The notes: generated by a model not told the origin, from the sequence alone. Positions 35,673 to 44,485 are shown, counted from the stretch's first letter. The stretch: DNA of 64,000 nucleotides from an uncultured candidate division Zixibacteria bacterium (GCA_903908285.1 CAIVRH010000019.1:1-64000), one strand, 5' to 3'. Made by a program: numbers and translations.

Positions 35673-36269
35673 TTACTTCAATAGAGCCATCTTCTTGCAC
35701 TTAACAAAATCCCCCGCTACTATCCGATAGAAATAAATCCCGGAGCTGACTTCACTTCCGGAGTTATCTTTGCCATCCCAATAGACGGTTTTGTATCCCG
35801 GCTCTTGAGGCTCATCCACCAGATTTCTTACTACCTGTCCTAAGATGTTGAATATCTGAATTTTCACCGGGGCTGATTTGGGTAAGGCATAATCAATCAC
35901 CGTAGTGGGATTGAAAGGATTGGGATAGTTTTGGTGCAGCTCAAAATCCTTGGGTAATTGACTGAAATCTTCCTCCTCTTCTACAGGAGATAACTTCCTT
36001 ATTTGCGGGTTCCAGAAACCGGTATAGACATAGAGGCTTTCGCTTCCGGTCCATTTAACCTGTACTCCTGTAATGGACTGACCTATTGACGAACACAGTT
36101 TATAGCTAGCTGTGGAATTCCACATACTTCCTCCTCCACAGAGAACCTGCCAGCTAATGGTATCAGATACTGCTCCTATTTGGTTGGCTGAAGCTTGAGC
36201 CGGAATCAAGCTGAAAAAGCCTGAAATCAAACCCAGGATCAGAAAAATTTTAGCTGTCTTTCTCATCAT
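35673..36269 (-). CDS. Small secreted protein with type IX-like sorting domain
   Basis: 198 residues. Signal peptide (FLILGLISGFFSLIPAQASA) at about 9-28. Residues 35-95 form a short beta-rich module with WNSTASYKLCSSIGQS and YTGFWNPQ, a pattern common in secreted proteins of FCB bacteria, where the SYKL...IGQ...GFW words recur. The last 85 residues are a FlgD-like sandwich (LHQNYPNPFNPTTVIDYALP, SGIYFYRIVAGDF, ending KMALLK), the sorting tail. AGGAGG lies before the ATG. It has its own promoter at 36407-36435. The cargo domain is so small that a surface-layer or adhesion role seems more likely than catalysis. Confidence 0.8.
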   Translation of the reverse strand: MMRKTAKIFLILGLISGFFSLIPAQASANQIGAVSDTISWQVLCGGGSMWNSTASYKLCSSIGQSITGVQVKWTGSESLYVYTGFWNPQIRKLSPVEEEEDFSQLPKDFELHQNYPNPFNPTTVIDYALPKSAPVKIQIFNILGQVVRNLVDEPQEPGYKTVYWDGKDNSGSEVSSGIYFYRIVAGDFVKCKKMALLK

Positions 36270-36406
36270 TTACCTCCTTCTATCAATAAACAGGTATAGT
36301 TAATCAAAATTCCTTTAACAGATTTATTATCTAATGCATTTACTTCCATTGGCTTCAGATGCAACTGTAGTTAATCCTGGTGCTCTTATGCGCTGTTTTC
36401 TATAAG

Positions 36407-36435
36407 AAGATAAACTTAGGCAGCAAGAGTGTCAA
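36407..36435 (-). promoter_or_regulatory. Sigma70 promoter of the small sorted protein
   Basis: Minus strand TTGACA (36430-36435), 17 bases, TATCTT (36407-36412). Start near 36400, leader about 130 bases. Confidence 0.65.
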
Positions 36436-36489
36436 GCTTAAATATCGTTTTTATTGTAAAAGCGAAGGGTAAGAATGGTTAGAGTATAT

Positions 36490-38679
36490 TTAGAGGAGCT
36501 GTGACCTTTTCCTTATCGCCCACTCGATGGACAAACAGAGAACAAAAAGGGCTAATAGCAAGGGGCTATTCCAAAGCTGAACTTCCGAGGTTTTTTGCTC
36601 ATCCCTCTCCGATAATTTGAGATCATTGACCAGATGGGCAATTTGCTCTTTTTCGTAATACTTTCCCCCGGAAACCTCCGCCAGCTTTTTTAGAAGGTCG
36701 AAGTTGGTTTTTAAATCCGAGTCTTCCAAAGTATACGATTCCACCAAAAATTCACCTGTTTTAGCCCCGATCTTTTTACCGTCCCGGAAGACTTCGGCTT
36801 TGAAGGAGTAATGGCTGGGAGGAAGCGCTCCGACGGCGGCGATATAATCACCCGCCTCATCTAAAACCAAGTTAACCACGACCGAATCAGAGGATGAATC
36901 CGGTCTGACATTTAACACAATCGAAGCATCTTTTACCTTTTGGTAATTTGAATCGAATATTTTTGCCCGGAATGTCACCCTCTCTCCGCCTTTATAAATA
37001 CTTTTGTCGGTAGAAATATTAAGCAGATCCATGTCCTCCCGTACCACTAACCAACGAACGGTGTTGCTCCAGAAGGTTTGGTAAAATCGATTGTCTTTCC
37101 CGACTCCCCATAGAAGAAAATCCCATTTCCAAAATGGAGTTACGGTGGCAGCCATCACTTTTCCTTTGCCATAGTTTTTTACCACTATACCCGGGGAGAA
37201 GATATTGGGATTTGAAGGATTTTTAAATCCAGCCAGCACGGTGGCATCCTTAGTGGCAGAGCCAAGTATAGTCACTCCTAGAAATGGCGGAAGATCAGAC
37301 CAGATTTTGAGATTATCCTCCAAGTTTTCCACCAGCCGGGTAATCGGATGAAGTTTGCCTTCTTCGGCTAATTCTAAGTTAAGACTGGCAGAGGTGTAGG
37401 TGATGTTTCTCCCCGACAGATCAAAGGGTAGAAGTGATGCTATCTCCTGAAAAGCATGGCTGTTCATAAATTCCGGACCCAACAGAAAAAGAGCCGCGCC
37501 ACCTTTATTAAACACGAAATCTTCAATTTCCCTTTTGTGGTCGCTTAAGACAAACGCAGGAGGATCAACCAGGACCAAAACATCAAAAGAGTCCAGTTCG
37601 GTTTCCCCCAAAGGGAATCGTCCCTGAATCGGTTTCTTCTCTTTCCCGTAAATCAAAGTCTCTAGCTCGACGTTCTTATCTTTCCCCAAATCCCTTTTCA
37701 AAAAGGTATATTCCCAGTTCAAGTTTCCTGCGATCAAAAGAGTTTTGATTTTATTTTTCAGGACCTTAATGGTGAAAGAGCGCTGATTATTTCCCCTGAC
37801 GGTTTCATCCGGGAGCACCGGCAGGATCAGCTGGTACTGATGCAAACCGGCTGTTTGGGGAACAACGTCTAGATCCACACTCTGGGTGGCTCCGGATTTG
37901 CTCAAAGTCACATTCTGCTGAACCAGCAGTTTTTTCTTCTCCTCAATGGAGACCGGGATCTTCAGATCGGCATAGCCGGTTTGCGAAATGTCTGTGCGAA
38001 TGGGAAGTTTATCCCCGACATAGGCGATATCATCATGGATTATCCTATCGATGGAGAGGTCCTGCAAAGAGACATCTTCGCCCAGACCGCTGGCGTATAT
38101 CGGTATAGGCTTTGAAGTTGCCGCTGATATCGGATCTTCACCTAAGTTATTGGCCCCATCACTTAAGAGCACTATTCCCTTGAGATTCTCTTGATTCAAT
38201 TTGCTCTCGGCAGCTTGGATAGCTTCGCCTATGGCGGTGGCGTAGCCCAATGAATCTGGATATTTTCCCTTTATTTCCCAGGGGACTAAGGAATCGGTAA
38301 ACCCTAATGTTTTTAATTCCGCCCGGGAGGAGATCTTTCCAAACACATCGTTTTTCAGTAAATTCTGCAGCTCATCCTTCCTGCTGGTGTGTGCTCCCTT
38401 TAAGTCCATGCTTCTGGAGAAATCCACCAGCACGGCAACCATCGGTTTTTGGGTGTACTTTTTGGCCAGGGTTAAAATTGGCTCGGAGAGCGCCAGGAAA
38501 AGAGAGAACAGGGCCATCATTCTTAAAGATAACAGGAGCCACTTTTTCCTTTTGCTTAAAACCGGGAAGGTGCGCCGGTAGGTGAGCATGGCAAAAAGAA
38601 GCGCCAGGATGAAAAGCCCGATAACCAACCCCAGGTTATTTTCTTGAAGATTTAATGTCAACTCACTTATCCCGAACAA
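36490..38679 (-). CDS. Large membrane protein with von Willebrand A-like domain
   Basis: 729 residues. Two N-terminal membrane helices (GLVIGLFILALLFAMLTY and LLLSLRMMALFSLFLAL) are followed by a VWA-like domain with the MIDAS-type DFSRS near 87-91 and the strand GIVLLSDGANNLGED near 169-183. A glutamine-amidotransferase-like or ThuA-like middle (VLVLVDPPAFVLSDHKREIEDFVFNKGGAALFLLGPEF, in part GGAALFLLGPEF, near 395) and Ig-like C-terminal strands come next, with one last helix (LLLALFVLCLSIEWAI). Similar proteins sit with MoxR/DUF58 systems, but those genes are not in the window. Start TTG 38679 after AAAGGAG; no ATG fits. Periplasmic sensing or chaperone role is inferred. Confidence 0.75.
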   Translation of the reverse strand: MFGISELTLNLQENNLGLVIGLFILALLFAMLTYRRTFPVLSKRKKWLLLSLRMMALFSLFLALSEPILTLAKKYTQKPMVAVLVDFSRSMDLKGAHTSRKDELQNLLKNDVFGKISSRAELKTLGFTDSLVPWEIKGKYPDSLGYATAIGEAIQAAESKLNQENLKGIVLLSDGANNLGEDPISAATSKPIPIYASGLGEDVSLQDLSIDRIIHDDIAYVGDKLPIRTDISQTGYADLKIPVSIEEKKKLLVQQNVTLSKSGATQSVDLDVVPQTAGLHQYQLILPVLPDETVRGNNQRSFTIKVLKNKIKTLLIAGNLNWEYTFLKRDLGKDKNVELETLIYGKEKKPIQGRFPLGETELDSFDVLVLVDPPAFVLSDHKREIEDFVFNKGGAALFLLGPEFMNSHAFQEIASLLPFDLSGRNITYTSASLNLELAEEGKLHPITRLVENLEDNLKIWSDLPPFLGVTILGSATKDATVLAGFKNPSNPNIFSPGIVVKNYGKGKVMAATVTPFWKWDFLLWGVGKDNRFYQTFWSNTVRWLVVREDMDLLNISTDKSIYKGGERVTFRAKIFDSNYQKVKDASIVLNVRPDSSSDSVVVNLVLDEAGDYIAAVGALPPSHYSFKAEVFRDGKKIGAKTGEFLVESYTLEDSDLKTNFDLLKKLAEVSGGKYYEKEQIAHLVNDLKLSERDEQKTSEVQLWNSPLLLALFVLCLSIEWAIRKRSQLL

Positions 38680-38849
38680 AAATCCTGCTCCTTTCTTTAG
38701 AACTTATACAAAGATACGGAGGAAATGATGATGGTGTTTTGAAAAGAGGATTAAATCCCAATTTGATCAATGTCGGGCGGATGGGGTTGAAGATGGAAGG
38801 GGAAATGGTTATGGTTTCCGTTTCCAGTAACGAAAGGCGGCTACGAATT

Positions 38850-39839
38850 CTATTTATCTCTTTGAATCACAAAACTGACCAGATTCTCTAACGCCTTTTT
38901 ATATTTAGAATCTTTGAACCCGGAAATGCAATATGAAGCTTTTTTTCCGAAGCCGTCTGCCTTATTTTTGGCATATTCCACTCCGCCATTGCCTTTCATA
39001 AAGAAGAGAATCTTATCGAAATCCTTGGGATTAAAGTCATTTTCCAAGAGCCGGATGATCTTCTTCTTGGTGAGCGGATCGGACTTTTTCAAAGTATGAA
39101 TCAAAGGCAAGGTGATTTTTCCCTCCTTCATATCGGTTCCCAAACCCTTGCCGGTTTTTTCGGTCTCACCCTCCCAGTCCAAAAGATCATCGGTTATCTG
39201 AAAAGCCATACCCAGATTCTGCCCGTATTCTCTTAAACTCTCCTGGGTTTTCCGGTTTGCACCGGCAGCTACCGCTCCGGCTTCGCAGGAAGCGGTAAAC
39301 AACGAGGCGGTTTTATCCGAGATGATTTGAAAATAGGTTTTTTCATCCACATCCAGGTTATGGCTTTCCTGAACTTCGCTCATTTCTCCAATGCTAAGAT
39401 TTACCGTTGCCCCGGAGACAGTTGAAAGAATGGCGGGGGAATCCGTTTCCACTAACAGTCTCAAGGCTTTCGCCAGAAGGAAATCACCCATCAATACCGA
39501 GACCAAATTGCTCCATTTATAATTTACCGATACCTGTCCCCGTCTCACCTTGGATTGGTCTACCACATCGTCGTGCAAAAGGGTGGCGGTATGAATAAAC
39601 TCCACCGCTAAAGCCACGTTCATTACCGGATGGTCCGGGTGGATGGGGGTTTTCGAATCCGCACATAATCCGTAGGAGAGGAATACCATGGCGGGTCTTA
39701 ATCTTTTTCCCTGACGATTCACCAGATGCCGGGCTACCTGTGAAATCAGATAGGAATCGGAAGCTAAGTTCTGCTTGAGCTTTTGGTCAAACAGAGCCAA
39801 GTGTTTCTTAACCGGGGAGAGGATTGATTCTATTTCCAT
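38850..39839 (-). CDS. Trans polyprenyl diphosphate synthase
   Basis: 329 residues. Adds isopentenyl units to an allylic diphosphate to give the long side chain of a respiratory quinone. First aspartate-rich motif LLHDDVVDQSKVRRG near 92-106, second motif QITDDLLDWEG near 221-231; GKRLRPAMV near 44 binds the diphosphate. Small residues before the first motif (FIHTATLLHDD) suggest long-chain products such as C35-C40, as in octaprenyl or heptaprenyl synthases, though chain length cannot be fixed from sequence. Single gene behind its own promoter. Confidence 0.9.
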   Translation of the reverse strand: MEIESILSPVKKHLALFDQKLKQNLASDSYLISQVARHLVNRQGKRLRPAMVFLSYGLCADSKTPIHPDHPVMNVALAVEFIHTATLLHDDVVDQSKVRRGQVSVNYKWSNLVSVLMGDFLLAKALRLLVETDSPAILSTVSGATVNLSIGEMSEVQESHNLDVDEKTYFQIISDKTASLFTASCEAGAVAAGANRKTQESLREYGQNLGMAFQITDDLLDWEGETEKTGKGLGTDMKEGKITLPLIHTLKKSDPLTKKKIIRLLENDFNPKDFDKILFFMKGNGGVEYAKNKADGFGKKASYCISGFKDSKYKKALENLVSFVIQRDK

Positions 39840-39914
39840 ATAGGCGATCAGATTTTCTATAACTTGAATAAACCGATAAATATGTTCACATAAGTTGGTT
39901 TTACTATTGAATCA

Positions 39915-39943
39915 ATAATAGGAATTGGACGATTGAAAGTCAA
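39915..39943 (-). promoter_or_regulatory. Sigma70 promoter of the polyprenyl synthase gene
   Basis: Minus strand TTGACT (39938-39943), 17 bases, TATTAT (39915-39920). Start near 39908 with a leader of about 68 bases. Confidence 0.6.
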
Positions 39944-40050
39944 CCAAAATATTCCACCACCCGACTGATGCGAGATGCAAAGTAAAGTCCGATATCGTTT
40001 CATCAGGTTAATATCTTATCCCCGCCCCGAAAAGACATAGCAAGTCTCCG

Positions 40051-41034
40051 TCAGACAGTTTCACATATATTTTTTTGCAACAACAGGTAATCTTCGAAAG
40101 CACATCGGACATCCTCCAGTGTCTCCAAGGTGAACACCTTTTGTCTTAACTCCTTGGAACGGGGCATCCGCATGGTGTACCAAGCCATGTGCTTTCGCAT
40201 GGTTCTTAAGCCGACGTATTCCCCCTTTTCCTTTACCGAAAGCCCGGCATGTTCCAAGCATATCCGAATTCTTTCTTCTAGGGACGGTTCGGGCAGCTGG
40301 CTTCCGGATTCCAAGAAATGGTCGATCTGCGAGAATATCCAAGGATTGCCCAAAGCGCCTCTGCCGATCATCACGGCATCACAACCGGTCAGATCCAGCA
40401 TGTTTTTGGCATCTGGCGGAGTGAAGATGTCTCCCGATCCAAACACCGGTATATTCACCTCTTTTTTCACCCGGGCGATCAAGTCCCAATCGGCTTTTAC
40501 GGAATAGTCATCTTTTTGGGTGCGGGGATGGACGGTAATGGCGGAAGCCCCGCAACCTTGTGCAATTTTTGCCACCTCCAGCGCCACTATGTTCTTTTGA
40601 TCCCACCCGCTTCTGGTTTTCACCGTAACCGGAGTTTTGGTTGACCGGGTGACTGCTGATACGATTTTTTCCAACAGCTTCAAATCCTTGAGCAGCGCCG
40701 CTCCGCCATTTCGTTGAACCACTTTCTTAACCGGACAGCCGAAATTAATATCGATCAGATCCGGCTTCAGCTTATCGATCACCCGGCAGGCTTCCGCCAT
40801 GTTATCGGGATGGGAGCCGAAGATCTGGACACCGATGGGTCTTTCTTCCTCGCCAAAGTACAAAAGTCTAAGCGTATCGGTGTTTCCCCGGCACAGTCCC
40901 TCAGCAGACACCATTTCGGTATATACCAGATCAGCTCCGAACCTTTTTGCCAAAATTCTGAAAGGTGCATCGGTAATACCGGCCAGCGGAGCCAAAAACA
41001 CATTTCCGGATAAAATCAAGTTCCCCATTTCCAT
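40051..41034 (-). CDS. dusB: tRNA-dihydrouridine synthase
   Basis: 327 residues. FMN-dependent reduction of uridines in the tRNA D-loop. Opening VFLAPLAGITDAPFRILAKRFGADLVYTEMVSAEGL (in part APLAGITDAPFR) and the catalytic cysteine region INFGCPVKKVVQRNGGAALL near 97-116 are diagnostic; TVKTRSGW, AITVHPRTQ and IGRGALGNPWIF follow. DusB-type is inferred from length and the RNGGAALL context. A ribosome site is not seen, and the candidate promoter places transcription start almost at the ATG. Confidence 0.92.
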   Translation of the reverse strand: MEMGNLILSGNVFLAPLAGITDAPFRILAKRFGADLVYTEMVSAEGLCRGNTDTLRLLYFGEEERPIGVQIFGSHPDNMAEACRVIDKLKPDLIDINFGCPVKKVVQRNGGAALLKDLKLLEKIVSAVTRSTKTPVTVKTRSGWDQKNIVALEVAKIAQGCGASAITVHPRTQKDDYSVKADWDLIARVKKEVNIPVFGSGDIFTPPDAKNMLDLTGCDAVMIGRGALGNPWIFSQIDHFLESGSQLPEPSLEERIRICLEHAGLSVKEKGEYVGLRTMRKHMAWYTMRMPRSKELRQKVFTLETLEDVRCAFEDYLLLQKNICETV

Positions 41035-41321
41035 GTCGACAATATAATGAAAATCCGACGAAGGGCAAGCGACTTTAATTTACGCGCCTTTTTTGAGTGA
41101 TTAAGCAGTTAGGTCGGGCAGCAACCAGCGAGGAATTTAGCCAGGCAGGATAGTTGGTTCTTTGAATGAATTATTTTCAATGAATTTACCACTCTGATTT
41201 TTCAATTCTAATTGAAACCCACATGAGATGAGGGGTTAAAGTAAAATATCATGGCTAGTACAATCCACCGGTATATAAATATATGGTAACTTATTTTTGA
41301 GAAAAATTTTATCAAATAAGG
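41035..41321. other. Gap between dusB and the metallophosphoesterase promoter
   Basis: Divergent intergenic region. Apart from the dusB promoter candidate at its left edge I see no gene, repeat or hairpin of note. Confidence 0.4.
41041..41068 (-). promoter_or_regulatory. Candidate promoter of dusB
   Basis: Minus strand TTGCCC (41063-41068), 16 bases, TATATT (41041-41046). Start would be near 41034, at the ATG itself, implying a leaderless message if real. Confidence 0.35.
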
Positions 41322-41349
41322 TTGACAGGAATCTTTAAATAATTATCTT
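41322..41349 (+). promoter_or_regulatory. Candidate promoter of the metallophosphoesterase gene
   Basis: TTGACA (41322-41327), 16 bases, TATCTT (41344-41349). Start near 41356, leaving a long leader of about 245 bases that contains no recognised gene. Confidence 0.5.
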
Positions 41350-41599
41350 ATTGATTGCTTAACGTGATAATAGGGAAAGGGGATGCGGGAAATTTTAGTT
41401 TTGTGCAGAGATAAAATGATAGAAGAGATAGTCTCTGGAAATGAATTATCACATTAAGCCAGGTTATATCTATGAGTATCCAGAATATTAAAGAATAGCC
41501 CAGGTCAAGAGAGGAAAGATTCGAAGATATATTCTTAAGAACAACGATGGGCTTGAAGCGGGTAAATTTAGTGTTTCGTTTCATACAAGGAAAAGAAAA

Positions 41600-42328
41600 A
41601 TGAGATATGGATTTTTCTCGGATGTTCATTCCAATCTGGAAGCCCTGAAAGTGGTGATGGCAGATTTTGAGAAGGAGAAATTGGATGGGATTTTCTTTCT
41701 GGGAGATGCGGTGGGGTACGGACCCGATCCCAACGAATGCGTCTCCATCATCAGCGAAAGGGCAGAAGTGAAATTGATGGGAAACCATGACTACGCTGCT
41801 TTGGGCTTGATAGAGACCAACCTGTTTAATGTTTATGCCCAGGAATCCATGGAATGGACCAAAAACGTCCTGTCGGATAAAAGTCTTAAAATCCTGTCGG
41901 GTTTTGCCATGGATCACCGGTTCGACCAGTCCTATTTAGTACATTCCACTCCCAAAGAACCGCAGGAATGGGATTATATCCTGGATTTGGACGATGCGGA
42001 GGAGAACTTCAAATATTTCAACAAACAAATCTGTTTTATCGGTCATTCCCATTCTCCGGCCATCATTAAAAAAAGCGGCGACCGGCACTGTTTTGTGCAC
42101 GGCGAGTCCCGATCGGAGATCGAAGAGGAGTTCAAATATATCGTCAATATCGGCTCGGTGGGACAACCCCGGGACGGCTGCAACCAGGCGTGCTATCTGA
42201 TTTATAATACCAACGAGAAAACGATCACTTTAAAACGGCTTCCTTACGATTATGAAAAGACACAAGCCAAGATGAAAAAGAAGGGACTGCCTCAATTCCT
42301 CATTGACCGGCTGGCGGTGGGAAGATAA
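41600..42328 (+). CDS. Calcineurin-like metallophosphoesterase (YfcE-like)
   Basis: 242 residues. Two-metal phosphoesterase: FFSDVHSNLEAL near 4-15 (D-x-H), LGDAVGYGPDP near 37-47 (GD), MGNHDYAALG near 61-70 (GNHD), and GHSHSP (GHxH) near 149 complete the metal site. This order with SVGQPRDGC near 192 is typical of the DevT/YfcE-like bacterial family with phosphodiesterase activity on small substrates. Cytoplasmic, no signal. The ATG follows a purine-rich AAGGAAAAG stretch. A terminator follows directly. Confidence 0.9.
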   Translation: MRYGFFSDVHSNLEALKVVMADFEKEKLDGIFFLGDAVGYGPDPNECVSIISERAEVKLMGNHDYAALGLIETNLFNVYAQESMEWTKNVLSDKSLKILSGFAMDHRFDQSYLVHSTPKEPQEWDYILDLDDAEENFKYFNKQICFIGHSHSPAIIKKSGDRHCFVHGESRSEIEEEFKYIVNIGSVGQPRDGCNQACYLIYNTNEKTITLKRLPYDYEKTQAKMKKKGLPQFLIDRLAVGR

Positions 42329-42357
42329 ATCCAATCGCTTGAATTTAATCCTTCCCA

Positions 42358-42379
42358 GCCACTTTAGTGGCGTTTTATT
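42358..42379 (+). terminator. Rho-independent terminator after the metallophosphoesterase gene
   Basis: GCCAC-TTTA-GTGGC then GTTTTATT, 30 bases after the stop. A second hairpin, ACTCCG...CGGAGT (42447-42468) with TTCATTTTTT after it, lies further down and may act as backup. Confidence 0.7.
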
Positions 42380-42581
42380 CCCACCGTTGGAGGGAAGGGT
42401 CAATTCCCCGCCGTTTGCAGCGTTTACGGTTCAAATTCCTTCCGATACTCCGTTGCTTGTGGCGGAGTCGTTCATTTTTTAATCCTCATCCGGTTTTTCC
42501 AACGAAAAGTTTTTTTGATCGATAATCGACGAAGATAAGTTGGTCCTTACCTTGAACTGTTTCAATCACATGTAAATTTCC

Positions 42582-42610
42582 TTGACTTTACTTCCCGTGT
42601 AACATATACT
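42582..42610 (+). promoter_or_regulatory. Promoter of tRNA-Leu
   Basis: TTGACT (42582-42587), 17 bases, TATACT (42605-42610). The expected start lies about 4 bases before the mature tRNA 5' end, as usual for single tRNA genes. Confidence 0.8.
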
Positions 42611-42620
42611 TAATGCAGTT

Positions 42621-42706
42621 GCCGGAGTGGTGAAACTGGCAGACGCGCCGGACTCAAAATCCGGTGAGGCTTAACCCTCGTGTCGGTTCGATTCCGACCT
42701 CCGGCA
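42621..42706 (+). tRNA. tRNA-Leu(CAA)
   Basis: 86 bases. Acceptor arms GCCGGAG (42621-42627) and CTCCGGC (42699-42705) pair perfectly, with discriminator A at 42706. Anticodon stem CCGGA/TCCGG encloses loop CTCAAAA with anticodon CAA at 42655-42657, reading the UUG codon. A long variable arm (TGAGGCTTAACCCTCG) makes it class II, as for leucine. The T arm has GGTTCGATTCC. The 3' CCA is not encoded. Confidence 0.96.
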
Positions 42707-42764
42707 TTAATTATCCGACACGAATCGGATATCCTCAAAGACCTCTACTTCATATCTACCTTGA

Positions 42765-42905
42765 AATTACCCGAACCGCAGAAATACTGCCAGAGGGGAA
42801 AAACAGCCGTTTTGGCTGAAAACACGCACAGGGCGTCAAAAAACTTTCAGGTATCTGCTCAGCTACCAAGGTAAATCTTGAAACCTGAGCATAGGGGTAG
42901 GGGGA
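42765..42905 (+). ncRNA. Possible structured RNA / leader upstream of the kinase gene
   Basis: Several helices can form in order: CAGCC-GTTTT-GGCTG (42804-42818), ACGC-ACAGG-GCGT (42824-42836), and GCTCAG (42857-42862) with CTGAGC (42885-42890). The loop of the last holds CTACC (42863-42867), which can pair with GGTAG (42896-42900), an H-type pseudoknot. Pieces look like known aptamers (CACGCACAGGG as in c-di-GMP-I, AACTTTCAGG as in glycine), but the rest of each consensus is missing. Family unknown; it may be a new RNA or chance. Confidence 0.3.
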
Positions 42906-43020
42906 ACCGAAAACGATCTTGGATGTCAAAGGTATTGGTTCCATATATAGAATTTTCTGGAATTCTCTAAAAAGGTGGGGAACTTTTTATTACGCTTCGT
43001 TTGTTTCCGTATCTTCCAAG

Positions 43021-43049
43021 TTGACAATTGTGTAATTGTCGAGTTTATT
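43021..43049 (+). promoter_or_regulatory. Kinase promoter overlapped by an operator-like palindrome
   Basis: TTGACA (43021-43026), 17 bases, TTTATT (43044-43049). GACAATT (43023-43029) and AATTGTC (43034-43040) form a perfect inverted repeat with a four-base centre GTGT, lying across the -35 and spacer. This is the position expected for a repressor site. The first start codon is about 20 bases after the predicted start of transcription. Confidence 0.5.
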
Positions 43050-43081
43050 AATAGAGTAAACGCAACTCCATGGGGAGAAGT

Positions 43082-44485
43082 ATGGTAGGCAAGACCATTT
43101 CTCATTACAAGATTCTGGAGAAATTAGGGGAAGGGGGTATGGGTGTAGTGTATAAAGCCCAGGATACCAAACTGGATAGAATTGTGGCTTTAAAATTCTT
43201 ACCCCCGCATTTACTAAATGATGCAGAAGCCAGGACCAGGTTAATCCTGGAGGCCAAATCCGCTTCCGGTTTGAATCATCCCAATATCACCACGATTCAC
43301 GAGGTGGACGAGGTCGAAGGGGAAAACTTCATCTGCATGGAATATATCGAAGGAAAATCCTTAAGGGAATCGATCAAAGATAGAAGCTTCTCGATACCGG
43401 AGATTCTGAATACCACCATCCAAATAGCGGAAGGGCTGAAAGCGGCTCACAGGAAAGGCCTGGTGCATCGGGATATCAAGTCCGACAACATCATGATCAC
43501 CCCTGAGGGCTTGGTGAAGATCATGGATTTCGGGCTGGCGAAGATCCAGGGAAGGAGCAACCTGACCAAGACCGGCACGACTTTGGGGACGATACGCTAC
43601 ATGTCTCCGGAACAGCTCCAGGGGATGGAGGTTGACCAGAGGTCGGACATCTTCTCTTTTGGGGTGGTATTGTATGAGATGATCACCGGGCAGCTGCCCT
43701 TCAAAGGCGAGCATGAGGCATCCGTAATCTATTCGATATTGAACGAAACTCCGGAGCAATTATCCAACTATAAAGCTGACCTTCCCGGCAAATTACAGGG
43801 GGTGGTCGATAAGGCATTGGCCAAGAACCGGAATGAGCGTTATCAGCGCGTGGAAGATATGCTGGCCGATCTTGAATCGATCAAAAGGGGTGGGGAAACG
43901 GCACTAACAGCTCTTGAATCGGGCAGGCCGAAGTGGCCGAGGAAAAAGATGACATACATTTTCGCGGGCCTTGCCGTCCTCATCGTCTTGCTGGTTTTGG
44001 TTCTAGTAAAGTACTTCCCCAAGAATATCTCTCAACCGATCAAAGAATATGTCATCGATCCAATGCGGAAGGGGCCATATTATCCACAGAAGAAGGGAGG
44101 CGACTGCGACTTCGACGGCCATGGTCCTCAGGTGACTCTTTATGCGAAAATTTTCACCGCCGATTCCAGCACCCAGCTGAACGCGGAGGTCAGGATGACC
44201 GCCAAGGAGACGAAGAGCAACTGGAGTTACGCCGAGGGGGCGTGGCCGGTTCGCTTGTATAAAGCCGAGCCTGGATGGTACATCAGCCGAATAATCAGCA
44301 CGCCCACAGCTGTGAAAGCCAATTATACGGATTCGAACTATGACTGGGACCAGGTAAAGACCGATCTCTGCAATTTCGAGGTGTTGGGTGACACGCCGGG
44401 TGACGATATCTGCGGAACAACGAGCAATGACACGCACATGTTCGTCGACTTCAAGTCGATTAAAATAGAGCTCCGCAAGAGGTGA
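43082..44485 (+). CDS. Membrane Ser/Thr protein kinase with novel ectodomain
   Basis: 467 residues from ATG 43082; an ATG four codons upstream is also possible. Kinase domain at about 8-270: LGEGGMGVVYKA (P loop), VALKFLP (lysine), HRKGLVHRDIKSDNIM (catalytic HRDIKSDN), MDFGLAK, SPEQLQGMEVDQRSDIFSFGV. One membrane helix at about 292-313. The C-terminal 145 residues are outside the cell and match nothing I know; they contain CDFDGHGPQ, four cysteines and many charged residues. The ectodomain reads as more GC-rich than the kinase part, suggesting a joined module. Likely senses an external signal and phosphorylates cytoplasmic targets. Confidence 0.88.
   Translation: MVGKTISHYKILEKLGEGGMGVVYKAQDTKLDRIVALKFLPPHLLNDAEARTRLILEAKSASGLNHPNITTIHEVDEVEGENFICMEYIEGKSLRESIKDRSFSIPEILNTTIQIAEGLKAAHRKGLVHRDIKSDNIMITPEGLVKIMDFGLAKIQGRSNLTKTGTTLGTIRYMSPEQLQGMEVDQRSDIFSFGVVLYEMITGQLPFKGEHEASVIYSILNETPEQLSNYKADLPGKLQGVVDKALAKNRNERYQRVEDMLADLESIKRGGETALTALESGRPKWPRKKMTYIFAGLAVLIVLLVLVLVKYFPKNISQPIKEYVIDPMRKGPYYPQKKGGDCDFDGHGPQVTLYAKIFTADSSTQLNAEVRMTAKETKSNWSYAEGAWPVRLYKAEPGWYISRIISTPTAVKANYTDSNYDWDQVKTDLCNFEVLGDTPGDDICGTTSNDTHMFVDFKSIKIELRKR

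Noticed and set aside
41348-41917. 189-codon minus-strand frame
   Set aside because: More than half lies antisense to the metallophosphoesterase; no ribosome site and no recognisable domain.
42621-42760. Integration site at tRNA-Leu
   Set aside because: No second copy of the tRNA 3' end and no integrase within the window.
42820-42850. c-di-GMP-I or glycine riboswitch
   Set aside because: CACGCACAGGG and AACTTTCAGG are suggestive, but GGGACGCAAAGCC (c-di-GMP) and the paired GGAGAG/aptamer core (glycine) are missing. Kept only as an unassigned structured RNA.
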